DNA of 64,000 nt from Clostridia bacterium (GTDB lineage: Bacteria; Bacillota; Clostridia; Oscillospirales; CAG-382). The translations under genes and the position numbers were made by a program. The notes under the pieces were generated by a model. That model was given only the letters and a program-made list of their open reading frames with translations, was not told the DNA's origin and searched no databases. This document shows, one piece after another, positions 14,849 to 23,160 of the stretch. The stretch is from assembly GCA_017429165.1 (NCBI GenBank), contig JAFRPL010000009.1:1-64000 (forward strand), written 5' to 3'. Position 1 is the first letter of the stretch, and each line of letters opens with the position of its first letter.

Positions 14849-16587
14849 TGCAGCCCAAAAACAACCCCGTCGGCATCACCGCTCTCTATTGCCGACTGTC
14901 CCGGGACGACGGGACGGATAAGGAGAGCAACTCCATCGAAAACCAGAAAAAGCTTCTCACCGCCTACGCCAAAGAGCACGGCTTCGAGAACGTCCGCATC
15001 TACGTGGACGACGGCTACACCGGCACCAACTTCAACCGCCCGGATTTCAAGCGGCTGATACAGGATATCGAGGACGGCTTCGTCTCGACGCTGATCGTCA
15101 AGGATATGTCCCGTCTCGGGCGCGAATATCTGGAAACGGGAAAGTACACCGAGGTCTATTTTCCAAGCCGCAACGTCCGTTTCATCGCCGTCAACGACGG
15201 CGTGGACAGCGCCGAGGGCGAGGACGATTTCGTGCCGTTCCGCAACATCATGAACGAGTGGTACGCCAAGGATATCAGCCGCAAATGCCGCTCGGCGCAC
15301 AAGACCCGCGGCAAATCCGGCGTCCCGCTCGGTCAGCCGCCCTACGGGTATATGAAGGATCCGGAGGACAAAACGCGATGGATCATCGACCCGGAGGCGG
15401 CGCCGGTGGTGCGGGAGATCTTCAAGCTCTATCTCGAAGGCAACGGCATCGACACCATCGCCCGCATCATGCAGGACGAGGGGCATCTCAACTGCACCGC
15501 GTACTGGCACGAAAAGGGCGTGGGCAGAGGCGGCAAGAAGACTCAGCCCAACCCCTGCAAGTGGAAATGCTCCACGATCGCCGGCATCCTCTCGCGGCAG
15601 GAATACTGCGGAGACGTCATCAATTTCAAGACCTACTCCAAGTCCTTCAAAAACAAACAGCGTCTTGAAAATCCGAAGGAAAATCAGATGATCTTCCGCG
15701 ACGTGCACGAGCCCATCGTCGACCGCTCCACCTTTGAAAAGGTGCAGAAGCTGATCGGCAAGACCAAGCGCCGCCCGCCGAAAGAGGAAAACGGCCCGAA
15801 AAGCATCTTCTGCGATCTCGTCTACTGCGCGGACTGCGGGAAAAAGCTGTGGTATCACACCAGCACCACCAATAAGGATATCCACTTTTTCTCCTGTTCA
15901 AACTACGAAAAGGACTATCGCGGCACCTGCAAGACCCGCCACTATATCCGCGCCGACGCGCTCTACACCATCGTGACGATGGAACTGAGGCGGCTGGCGG
16001 ACTATCTGCGGGACGATGAGGACCGCTTTGCCGAGATTCTTGCCCGTAAGAGCGATAAGGAGTATCAGACGGCTCACAAGCAGACGACCGGGGAGCTGAC
16101 CAAGGCGACCAAGCGGCTGGAGCTGATCCCGAAGCTACTAAAGCAGCTCTACGAGAACAACCTGAGCGAAAAGGTCTCGGACGAGGATTTTATGATCCTC
16201 TCCCGCGAGTACAACGAGGAACGGGCGCGGCTGAAGGAGCGGATCATCGTTTTGCAGGAGAAACTGAAAGACCTTGACGACCGCCGCTACGAGCGGGACA
16301 AGTTCGTCCGCGCGATCCGCCGGTTCATGGAAATGAAGATGCTGACGAAAAATCTTCTGACCGAGCTGATCGACCGGATCGAGGTGCACGAGACCGAGGG
16401 CGTGGGCAAAAACCGCACCCAGCGCGTGGTGATCTACTACCGCTTCGTCGGGTATCTCGAGATCCCGGACGAAGAGACCCGCTTTTCGGAGAACACCCGT
16501 CAGGGCGTTTCGGTGGAGTATATCTCCTGCGCGCCGATCAAGGTCCGGTACGGCGACGACGGAGAAGAAACCGAGGAAGGAGGATAA
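14848..16587 (+). CDS. Large serine recombinase (TnpX-like)
   Basis: A 579-residue site-specific recombinase. The resolvase domain starts with ALYCRLSRDDG, catalytic Ser18, followed by VDDGYTGTNFNRP and KDMSRLGREYLETG. The recombinase domain is at about 160-280 (GQPPYGY). A zinc-ribbon follows (FCDLVYCADCGKK, FSCSNYEK, C-rich) with a coiled coil at 380-480 and a C-terminal DUF4368-like part (LLTELIDRIEVHE). It should excise and integrate the element. Its stop codon lies in the T-tract of the convergent acetyltransferase terminator, so the right end must be close to 16.6 kb. Confidence 0.93.
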   Translation: MQPKNNPVGITALYCRLSRDDGTDKESNSIENQKKLLTAYAKEHGFENVRIYVDDGYTGTNFNRPDFKRLIQDIEDGFVSTLIVKDMSRLGREYLETGKYTEVYFPSRNVRFIAVNDGVDSAEGEDDFVPFRNIMNEWYAKDISRKCRSAHKTRGKSGVPLGQPPYGYMKDPEDKTRWIIDPEAAPVVREIFKLYLEGNGIDTIARIMQDEGHLNCTAYWHEKGVGRGGKKTQPNPCKWKCSTIAGILSRQEYCGDVINFKTYSKSFKNKQRLENPKENQMIFRDVHEPIVDRSTFEKVQKLIGKTKRRPPKEENGPKSIFCDLVYCADCGKKLWYHTSTTNKDIHFFSCSNYEKDYRGTCKTRHYIRADALYTIVTMELRRLADYLRDDEDRFAEILARKSDKEYQTAHKQTTGELTKATKRLELIPKLLKQLYENNLSEKVSDEDFMILSREYNEERARLKERIIVLQEKLKDLDDRRYERDKFVRAIRRFMEMKMLTKNLLTELIDRIEVHETEGVGKNRTQRVVIYYRFVGYLEIPDEETRFSENTRQGVSVEYISCAPIKVRYGDDGEETEEGG

Positions 16588-16614
16588 AAAAACGGAGCAG
16601 GCGAACCTGCTCCG
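16586..16614 (-). terminator. Terminator of acetyltransferase gene
   Basis: CGGAGCAGG (16593-16601) pairs with CCTGCTCCG (16606-16614) around CGAA. On the minus strand it is followed by seven Ts (complement of 16586-16592). The T-run overlaps the recombinase stop codon. Confidence 0.85.
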
Positions 16615-16626
16615 GTACATAGGGAC

Positions 16627-17187
16627 TTATTTCATGTATTTTACAAATCTGAACATCTCGTCGGGACCTTCGTCATTTTCGGGATATTCGTCATCCTGCG
16701 GACCGAAACGTTCGTTTTCGAGCGGATCGCGGTGATATTCGCAGAAGAACTCGACGATATGGAAGCCGAGTTTGTTGACGTAGAAATGGATATTCCGCTT
16801 CTCGAAATAGGGCGTGCAGGTTTCCCATACGACGGTGTCGGGGTAAAGGCGCTCGACCTGTCGCCACGCGGCGGTGCCGACGCCCTTGCTGTGAACGTCG
16901 GGAGAAACGAACAGGATCTCAAGCTCATTATGCTGCGTCTGCTCGTCGATCTTCAGTATCAGCCCGCCGACGGTTTTTCCGTCCTCGCGGATGCGGTAGG
17001 CGACGCCGTGGTCGATGCAGTGTTCGATCGTTTTGCGGGAGATGATCTCGCCGTCTCCGTCAAGGTGGTCGTCGCGCATACCGAACTCCTCGACTGCGCC
17101 GAACTTGAAGGCGTACTGATTGTCGAGGATGAACTGCTCGCGGTCGTCTTCGGTAAGGGGTGTAAGTGTGATGTTTGCTGCGGTCAT
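16627..17187 (-). CDS. GNAT family N-acetyltransferase
   Basis: A 186-residue acetyl-CoA-dependent acetyltransferase. The acceptor-side strand GGLILKIDEQTQHNELEILFV precedes the CoA pyrophosphate loop SKGVGTAAWRQVE (the Q/RxxGxG/A motif, here VHSKGVGTAA at about 98-107). YFEKRNIHFYVNKLGFHIVEF is motif B. Substrate unknown. It has an AGGAGG site and a strong terminator, so it stands alone, facing the recombinase gene. It may be cargo or the first flanking gene. Confidence 0.88.
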   Translation of the reverse strand: MTAANITLTPLTEDDREQFILDNQYAFKFGAVEEFGMRDDHLDGDGEIISRKTIEHCIDHGVAYRIREDGKTVGGLILKIDEQTQHNELEILFVSPDVHSKGVGTAAWRQVERLYPDTVVWETCTPYFEKRNIHFYVNKLGFHIVEFFCEYHRDPLENERFGPQDDEYPENDEGPDEMFRFVKYMK

Positions 17188-17425
17188 AAATGCCTCCTAA
17201 ATAAAATGCCCGGCACAAAAGGCAAAAAGCCATTCGTTCCGAGCTCACTCGACATCTTATCCAACAGGCGGCCTGCAAAGCTTTCGCTTTACGATCCCCT
17301 ACGCTACGGCGTACTGTCCTCCGATGACCGGTATTGATTTGTAAAATGATTATAGCACAGGATTATGAATAATTCAAGACAAAAAACGAGAGTCCATAAC
17401 TCAAATCCGTTATGAACTCTCTAAA

Positions 17426-17501
<76 letters not shown>

Positions 17502-17593
17502 ATATAGAATGTTCCGCCCGGAATACCTTTGATGTGAACGCTTTCTTCACCGGAAGCATTTGAACGGTGCCGGGCGACGCTTATTGATGAATA

Positions 17594-17682
17594 TGGTGCC
17601 GGACACCGGTCTCGAACCGGTACGAGATTTAAGTCTCACGGGATTTTAAGTCCCGGGCGTCTGCCAATTCCGCCAGTCCGGC
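17594..17682 (-). tRNA. tRNA-Leu (TAA)
   Basis: An 89-base tRNA with a long variable arm and encoded CCA. The acceptor GCCGGAC pairs with GTCCGGC. The anticodon loop CTTAAAA gives anticodon TAA. Confidence 0.95.
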
Positions 17683-17803
17683 GTGACAGCTTGATTATAA
17701 TATCACACTTGAGCGCGATTGTCAAGGGGAAAACACAAAAAACTTTATTTTGCCAAAAGCGGGCGCGCCCAGGCGTTACGCGGCTTTGACGCCGCCTGTT
17801 ATG

Positions 17804-18604
17804 CTATTCCGTTTTCAAAAGCTCGTCAAGCGGTCTGAATGCCCCCGACGCGGCGAGCTTTTCCTCGCGCATGATCCCGTTCTTCCAAAACGTACGCAAA
17901 GCGTAAGGGGCGAACGAGCGATCGGCGGGCGTGGAGCTTATGATACGGTATTTGTCGCCGACTATCTCGACGGCGGCGCAGTTGGAAACAGAAATCCCGA
18001 CTTTATTTATATGCTTCAGACTGTTGATTTCGCTTTGGCGTTTCCATTCATTCTGGCAGTGCGGCGAAAAATAGGCGTCGACAAACCCCAGCCCCGGTAT
18101 TTTGTTTACTTCTTTTTCCCTGTAACCCGGCGAATCGGTGTTTCCCAGCGCGAACCAGCAGATAGCGCCCGCAGAAAGGCCGCACATTACCTTGCCCGCT
18201 TCCCAAGCGCGCTTAAGCAGCGAATCGAACCCGGTGCGTCGCCAAAGGCCCATCATTGCGGCGGTGTCGCCGCCGCCTTCGTAAATTATATCTGCCCATT
18301 CAAGGCATTCCCGCGCCTTTTCGGGAGATTCGTCGAGAGCAGACGCGTTAAGGACGCGGAATTCGCAGCCGTAAAGGCCGGCGTATATGCGCCGCATGAC
18401 TTCGCCGTATCGCTCTTCGTGTTCACGTCCGTATGCAAACTGCGCGTGCGCAAGCATAAGAAAGCGCGGCCTTTCTTTGCCTGAAATACTTATTATCTCT
18501 TTATCGATCTCGGCGGTCTCGTAAGGCAGCCGGACGCCGCCGCTGCTGACGCGCCCGCATTCGCCGCCGCCTATGGCCACGATCTTTTTAACTACGCCGT
18601 TCAT
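17804..18604 (-). CDS. Peptidase E-like (S51 family) protein
   Basis: A 266-residue class I glutamine amidotransferase-fold protein of the S51 (dipeptidase E/cyanophycinase) family. The nucleophile Ser is in MCGLSAGAICWF at about 139-150, with GGGDTAAMM before it and SPHCQNE carrying the likely catalytic His at about 180. The family cleaves N-terminal Asp dipeptides or related bonds; this member's substrate is open. It is the last gene of a leftward operon, 24 bases after the EEP gene. Confidence 0.85.
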   Translation of the reverse strand: MNGVVKKIVAIGGGECGRVSSGGVRLPYETAEIDKEIISISGKERPRFLMLAHAQFAYGREHEERYGEVMRRIYAGLYGCEFRVLNASALDESPEKARECLEWADIIYEGGGDTAAMMGLWRRTGFDSLLKRAWEAGKVMCGLSAGAICWFALGNTDSPGYREKEVNKIPGLGFVDAYFSPHCQNEWKRQSEINSLKHINKVGISVSNCAAVEIVGDKYRIISSTPADRSFAPYALRTFWKNGIMREEKLAASGAFRPLDELLKTE

Positions 18605-18628
18605 TTAAACACATATTCCTTTTTTGCT

Positions 18629-19726
18629 TTATTCCTCCAGCATAAACACAAGCGTTACGGGATTATGGTCGGAATACGCGAATCCGGTGTCTTCGACGCG
18701 AGATGAGATCACTTTCACGTTATTTGAAACGATAAATCCATCGATGGTGATCACGAACTGTTCGGGCGTATAGGGGCCGTCGGCGTTGCGGCACGAAGGC
18801 ACGTCTTTTCCGGCGCCCTCGGGCGCGACGAGCGAAAGCCCGGTGCCCTGAAGTTTTTCGAACGGGAAGCACTTCGCCCAGGCAAACTCGCTGTCGCTCG
18901 CCTTGAACGGATCGGAACCGGCGGAAAACAGGTTCTTGTTGAAATCGCCTGCGCAAACGACGTAATTTCCTTTTTCGTATTCCGCGCGCATATCCGCAAT
19001 GATCATCTCGGCCTGCTCGTCGGATATTTTTCCGTCGGCGGTGTAAGCCGAAAGGTGCAGATTCACGATGAGCAGTTCCCTGCCGTTTTCGAGCGCGTAA
19101 CGCGTGACGCTGTAGCATCTGTCGAGGTCGAGCAGCTTGCGCACGCCGGATTCCACCGGCAGGCTGCGCCTGAGCGACGAAGCCGGCGCAAAGCGCGAAT
19201 ATGATATGATACCCGAACGGTTGGCGCCGATAGGCTCGGGCAAGGGATAAAACAGGTACGGCGAATCATAATTCTGCGCGTATACCGAAGAATACGCGTT
19301 GAGCTTTGCGTTGAGAGCGACGCGTTCGTCGTAGTGATAAGTGCGCGTGCCGTCGGTATCGACTTCCTGCAGATTAATGAAATCGGCGTTTTGGGCGAGC
19401 AGATAATCGCCGATTTTTTCCATATTGGCGACCAGTCTGTCGTACGACCACGCGCGCGACTCTTTGCCGCCGTCCATAAAGAAACCGTAATCGGGCTCAT
19501 AGGCGCCGAAACCGATATTGAAGCTCACGAGCTTGTATTCGACGCCTGCGGCGGGGACGCCGGAGCCGGCGCCTTCGACCTTGAGCAACACGTTATCTTC
19601 TATGCGGTCGTACGCCACGAACACATACGCGACATAACCCCCGACGACGAGCGCGGCGATGACGACGAGCGCCAGCAGCCATTTGAATACGGTTTTGATC
19701 ACTGATCTCTTGCCTTCTTTTGCCAT
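18629..19726 (-). CDS. Membrane-anchored endonuclease/exonuclease/phosphatase (EEP) protein
   Basis: A 365-residue protein with an N-terminal membrane anchor at about 10-33 (TVFKWLLALVVIAALVVGGY), then an extracellular EEP-fold domain. Metal and catalytic motifs: SFNIGFG (Asn), FINLQEVD (Glu), NLHLSAY (His), AGDFNKNLF (Asp, Asn) and C-terminal YSDHNPVTL (Asp-His). The family includes phosphodiesterases, nucleases and lipid phosphatases. I chose the ATG at 19726 (AGGGTG site) because residues upstream are Arg-rich and non-coding in character. Confidence 0.85.
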   Translation of the reverse strand: MAKEGKRSVIKTVFKWLLALVVIAALVVGGYVAYVFVAYDRIEDNVLLKVEGAGSGVPAAGVEYKLVSFNIGFGAYEPDYGFFMDGGKESRAWSYDRLVANMEKIGDYLLAQNADFINLQEVDTDGTRTYHYDERVALNAKLNAYSSVYAQNYDSPYLFYPLPEPIGANRSGIISYSRFAPASSLRRSLPVESGVRKLLDLDRCYSVTRYALENGRELLIVNLHLSAYTADGKISDEQAEMIIADMRAEYEKGNYVVCAGDFNKNLFSAGSDPFKASDSEFAWAKCFPFEKLQGTGLSLVAPEGAGKDVPSCRNADGPYTPEQFVITIDGFIVSNNVKVISSRVEDTGFAYSDHNPVTLVFMLEE

Positions 19727-19749
19727 TTTCACCCTATGTAACCGGCGCG

Positions 19750-19935
19750 TTATCCGCGCCGGTCTTCTTCCCTTTCCGCGTAATCGTGCGGGAGATCGAA
19801 GATCGCCCGCAGAGACTCCTCTTCGGCTTCGCACCCGCAAGCGAACTGCCCGAGCCCGGTGCATTCGGTCGCCGAAGCGACGTCGCTCACTTTGAGCGGA
19901 GGGATCCTTTTGCTTTTTTTGCTTTTTTTGCCCAT
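19750..19935 (-). CDS. Small hypothetical protein
   Basis: 61 residues: a Lys-rich head (MGKKSKKSKRIPPLK), then ECTGLGQFACGCEAEEESLRAIFDLPHD. Three Cys within 12 residues could bind metal. It sits between two genes of the same operon, in the same direction, with only a weak ribosome site. Family unknown. Confidence 0.5.
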   Translation of the reverse strand: MGKKSKKSKRIPPLKVSDVASATECTGLGQFACGCEAEEESLRAIFDLPHDYAEREEDRRG

Positions 19936-19963
19936 AAAAACATCACCGCGGTTATTGTTCCCG

Positions 19964-20302
19964 TCAATCACGATAATATTTATAATAAGCCATAACGGTG
20001 CGCTCGCGGTTTTCGGTCTTGTCGAACCCCGTGATATACACGCCTTCGAGACTCATGAATTCCCAGCACGCCGAAAGCTCGTCGATCTTGCAACGGAAAA
20101 GCGTCTTTTCGCCGCAAATGACCGAAAGGTCTTCGCCGTAAACCGAAAGGAACCCGTCCTTGCCGATTATTTTATCGTTGGTCTCGCCTTTTTCCAGGAC
20201 ATACCGCACAAGTCTGCCGTTGAGTTTGTTCGCCATATAGCGCTTGAATTCGACCGAATCGGTATCCTTTGGCGGTTTGTCTTTTTTCTTGAACGGCCAC
20301 AT
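19964..20302 (-). CDS. Hypothetical protein (112 residues)
   Basis: A soluble mixed alpha/beta protein beginning MWPFKKKDKP with a middle GKDGFLSVYGEDLSVICGEKTLFRCKID and a C-terminal GVYITGFDKTENRERTVMAYYKYY. The beta-rich middle looks like a PH- or OB-like small fold, but no family is recognised. Its ATG overlaps the isomerase stop by one base, so the two are co-translated and perhaps functionally linked. Confidence 0.7.
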   Translation of the reverse strand: MWPFKKKDKPPKDTDSVEFKRYMANKLNGRLVRYVLEKGETNDKIIGKDGFLSVYGEDLSVICGEKTLFRCKIDELSACWEFMSLEGVYITGFDKTENRERTVMAYYKYYRD

Positions 20303-21090
20303 CACTTTATGAAAAGCAGGCGTTTGAAATATTCCACCGTGTAGCGCACGCCTTTGTCGCCCAGCTCGCCCTGCCAGGTGGCGGAATGCGGTTCTATGGA
20401 AAGCACGCCTTCGTAGCCGAATTTGCGGAACACCGAAACGAACGCGCCCCAGTTGACGGTGTCGAGCCCCGCGGGGGGATCGTCCACGTGGACGCCGCCC
20501 ACGTTGATGGTGCCTTTGAGATGGATATGGCACACCTTGTCGCCGTATTTGACGATCTCGCGCATATAGTTGCGTCCGCCGTTGATGGCGTGCGACGGGT
20601 CGTATTTTATCCCCAGTCCTTTGAGGTGGTCGTGCACGATATCCCATTCGTGAGGTTTGTCTATGTAGTTGTCCCAGCTGCAGTTATAGGTGCAGATCTT
20701 TACTCTGCCGGCGGCGTATTCCATAAGAGTCTTTATATACTCCACCGCCGCGGTGATATTGGAAAAGTACGACTGCCCTTCCACGTAATTGACGCCGCAG
20801 ATATACACCGGGCAGCCGACGTACGCGCAGAAATCGATAAGCGCCTTTTCGTCGGCGAGTTCCTTTTGGTTAAAAGACATATCCGCGTTGATGCGCGGTC
20901 TGCCCCATCTGCCCACGGCGCTGATATATACGCCGAGCTCGGCGATATCTTTTTTGAACGTTTCGGCATTGTTCGTGACGCCGGTCACGTCGTCGTAGTT
21001 GATATCGAATTCGGCGTAAGAAAGCCCGAGCTCCTTTGCGTATTCAAGTCCTTTTCTGTCGTGAGACGGTGCGATGATACCTAATTTCAT
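20302..21090 (-). CDS. Sugar phosphate isomerase/epimerase family protein
   Basis: A 262-residue TIM barrel of the xylose isomerase-like (AP endonuclease 2) superfamily. Metal ligands are suggested by YDPSHAINGG (Asp-His, about 167-176), HIHLKG (His) and SIEPHSATW (Glu near the C-terminus). Such proteins isomerise or epimerise sugars and inositols. It overlaps the glycosyltransferase gene by four bases and is followed by an overlapping small gene. Confidence 0.82.
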   Translation of the reverse strand: MKLGIIAPSHDRKGLEYAKELGLSYAEFDINYDDVTGVTNNAETFKKDIAELGVYISAVGRWGRPRINADMSFNQKELADEKALIDFCAYVGCPVYICGVNYVEGQSYFSNITAAVEYIKTLMEYAAGRVKICTYNCSWDNYIDKPHEWDIVHDHLKGLGIKYDPSHAINGGRNYMREIVKYGDKVCHIHLKGTINVGGVHVDDPPAGLDTVNWGAFVSVFRKFGYEGVLSIEPHSATWQGELGDKGVRYTVEYFKRLLFIK

Positions 21091-22082
21091 TGCTGCTGCT
21101 CCTTTTCTTCCGTTTTGTTTTCTTCTTTGTTTTCTTCAAGGTCTTTTTCGGTCTCGGCCGTTATATAAAGCGGACGGGATTTGGTTTCGAGATATGTTTT
21201 GGAAATATAAGTGCCGAGTATCCCGGTGCAGAAAAGCTGCACGCCTCCGACGAACAGCACCACGCACAGCGTGGAAGCACATCCGGCGGCGGAAGCCACG
21301 CCTGCGAAATGGCGTATGATTATGACCAGGATGCCTATGAGCGCGATGAAGCAGAACAGGAATCCGAAGAACGACGCCAGAGCGAGCGGCGCGGTGGAAA
21401 ACGCCACGATGCATTCGATCGAATACTTGAAAAGTTTCCAGAACGACCACTTGGTCTTGCCCGCCACGCGCTGGATATTATCGTACGAAAGCCACTTTAC
21501 CTTGAACCCCACCCAGTTGAATATGCCCTTGGTGAAGCGGTTGTATTCGGGAAGACTGAGTATGGCGTCCACGACTCTGCGTTTCATAAGCGAAAAATCG
21601 CGCGCGCCGGGAGTCATTTTGACTTTGGATATCTTATTGATTATGCCGTAGAAGATGCGTGCGAAAAGCGAACGTATGGGGGGTTCGCCTTTGCGGTTGC
21701 TGCGGCGCGTGGACACCGAATCGTAACCTTCGTTTTCGATATACCCGAGCATTTCGGGCAGCAGCGAAGGAGGATCCTGAAGATCGGCGTCCATAATGGC
21801 GACGTAATCGCCTTTTGAAGCTTCGAGCCCGGCGTACATAGCCGCTTCCTTGCCGAAATTGCGGGAAAACGAAACGTACCTTACGCGCGCGTCCTTTTGC
21901 GCGTATTCACGCAGGACTTCGAGCGTTTTGTCGGAACTTCCGTCGTCTATGAAAATAAACTCAAAATCCACGCTTTCCATCTGCGCCGCAACGCGGGTGA
22001 TCTCTTCGTAAAAGAAAGGGATCGCCTCTTCTTCGTTGTAGCACGGGACGATGGCGGAAATGAGTTTTTTATTCTGTGCCAT
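21087..22082 (-). CDS. Family 2 glycosyltransferase, DPM1/GtrB type
   Basis: A 331-residue membrane glycosyltransferase. The GT2 catalytic domain has SAIVPCYNEEEAIP, FIDDGSSDKT and IMDADLQDPP (DxD-type metal site). Two C-terminal membrane helices span about 235-300. It likely transfers sugar from a nucleotide sugar to undecaprenyl phosphate, feeding cell-surface glycosylation. ATG at 22082 has a GGAGCGGTGAT site. First gene of the leftward operon; murQ diverges from it. Confidence 0.88.
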   Translation of the reverse strand: MAQNKKLISAIVPCYNEEEAIPFFYEEITRVAAQMESVDFEFIFIDDGSSDKTLEVLREYAQKDARVRYVSFSRNFGKEAAMYAGLEASKGDYVAIMDADLQDPPSLLPEMLGYIENEGYDSVSTRRSNRKGEPPIRSLFARIFYGIINKISKVKMTPGARDFSLMKRRVVDAILSLPEYNRFTKGIFNWVGFKVKWLSYDNIQRVAGKTKWSFWKLFKYSIECIVAFSTAPLALASFFGFLFCFIALIGILVIIIRHFAGVASAAGCASTLCVVLFVGGVQLFCTGILGTYISKTYLETKSRPLYITAETEKDLEENKEENKTEEKEQQQ

Positions 22083-22157
22083 ATCACCGCTCCTTGCTTT
22101 TTTTTTTTTGATTTTATCACATAACGCGCTCCGTGTCAAGCAGAGCGCCGAATTTTA

Positions 22158-22186
22158 TTGACAAAACGGCCGGCAGGTGGTAAAAT
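22158..22186 (+). promoter_or_regulatory. murQ promoter
   Basis: TTGACA (22158-22163), 17-base spacer, TAAAAT (22181-22186); the murQ ATG follows 30 bases later. Confidence 0.75.
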
Positions 22187-22215
22187 ATGCGCAAGGAAGA
22201 AAGGCGGTGTCCGCT

Positions 22216-23049
22216 ATGACGGATTACGGCAGATTCAGCACCGAAAAGGTGCTTGAAGCGAGCAAAAACATAGACAAAATGAGCGCGCTGGAGATAGCGG
22301 AGCTCATCAACGCGCAGGATAAGACCGTGGCGTACGCCGTGGAAAAAGCGCTGCCCGAAACGGCGCGCGGCATAGACGCGCTGGCCGGGGTGCTCAAAGG
22401 CGGCGGAAGGATATTCTACTGCGGCGCCGGCACCAGCGGACGGTTGGGCGTGCTGGACGCTTCGGAATGTCCGCCCACCTACGGCGTTTCGCCCGAAACC
22501 GTTCAGGGCGTGCTCGCCGGCGGCAAAGAGGCGGCTTTCGCATCCATTGAAGACGCCGAGGACGACGAGTTTTCCATAGTGAGGCAGCTGCAGGCCGCGG
22601 GATTCTGCGCAAAAGACGCCTGCGTGGGGATATCTGCGAGCGGCAGCGCGAAATGCGTTCAGGGCGCGCTCAAATACGCGCGCGGGCTCGGCGCCGCGAC
22701 GGTCGCCGTGAGCAACAACGCCGATTCGCCGCTCATAGAGCTTGCGGATATATCCATAATCGCCGTGGTGGGGCCTGAGGTGATAAGCGGTTCCACGCGG
22801 ATGAAAGCCGGCACTTCGCAAAAAATGATACTCAATATGTTATCTACCGGCGCGATGGTCAAATACGGCAGGACTCTGGGCAACCTGATGGCATATATGG
22901 TGCCTTCCAACGCAAAGCTCGCCGAGCGCGCGCTGAGGATGATATGCGCCGAGACCGGGGCCGACAGAGAGACCGCGTACGCCGCGCTGAAAAAGAACGG
23001 CGACGTTATAGCCGACGCGATACGCGAGCTCAAAAGCCGAAACACATAA
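22216..23049 (+). CDS. murQ: N-acetylmuramic acid 6-phosphate etherase
   Basis: A 277-residue SIS-domain lyase that splits MurNAc-6-P into GlcNAc-6-P and D-lactate during cell-wall recycling. The sugar-binding loop CGAGTSGRLGVLDASECPPTY is at about 73-93. ISASGSAKCV and EVISGSTRMKAGTSQKMILN are further family signatures. ATG at 22216 follows AAGGCGG. It is a single-gene unit between its own promoter and a strong terminator, with no phosphotransferase or murR gene next to it. Confidence 0.95.
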   Translation: MTDYGRFSTEKVLEASKNIDKMSALEIAELINAQDKTVAYAVEKALPETARGIDALAGVLKGGGRIFYCGAGTSGRLGVLDASECPPTYGVSPETVQGVLAGGKEAAFASIEDAEDDEFSIVRQLQAAGFCAKDACVGISASGSAKCVQGALKYARGLGAATVAVSNNADSPLIELADISIIAVVGPEVISGSTRMKAGTSQKMILNMLSTGAMVKYGRTLGNLMAYMVPSNAKLAERALRMICAETGADRETAYAALKKNGDVIADAIRELKSRNT

Positions 23050-23056
23050 AACAGTT

Positions 23057-23088
23057 CCGCGGAAAGCACGTATTTCCGCGGTTTTTTT
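23057..23088 (+). terminator. murQ terminator
   Basis: CCGCGGAAA (23057-23065) pairs perfectly with TTTCCGCGG (23073-23081), followed by seven Ts. Confidence 0.92.
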
Positions 23089-23109
23089 GCCGTTTTTTTA
23101 TAAAACCTA

Positions 23110-23138
23110 TTGCATTCTTAATAAGAATGTGCGATAAT
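23110..23138 (+). promoter_or_regulatory. CNNM operon promoter with perfect palindrome in the spacer
   Basis: TTGCAT (23110-23115) and GATAAT (23133-23138) are 17 bases apart. The perfect 8-1-8 palindrome CATTCTTAATAAGAATG fills 23113-23129, overlapping the -35 box and the spacer. That is a classic repressor position. Confidence 0.7.
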
Positions 23139-23160
23139 ACACGGAGTAAAAGGAGTGATT

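Noticed and set aside
17759..17803. GC-rich inverted repeat after the S51 gene as a terminator
   Set aside because: CAGGCG/CGCCTG-type pairing is present but with no adjacent T-run on the minus strand, so I do not call it.
22117..22821. 234-residue minus-strand frame over murQ
   Set aside because: Shadow of the clear murQ gene; Arg/His-rich composition typical of antisense frames.
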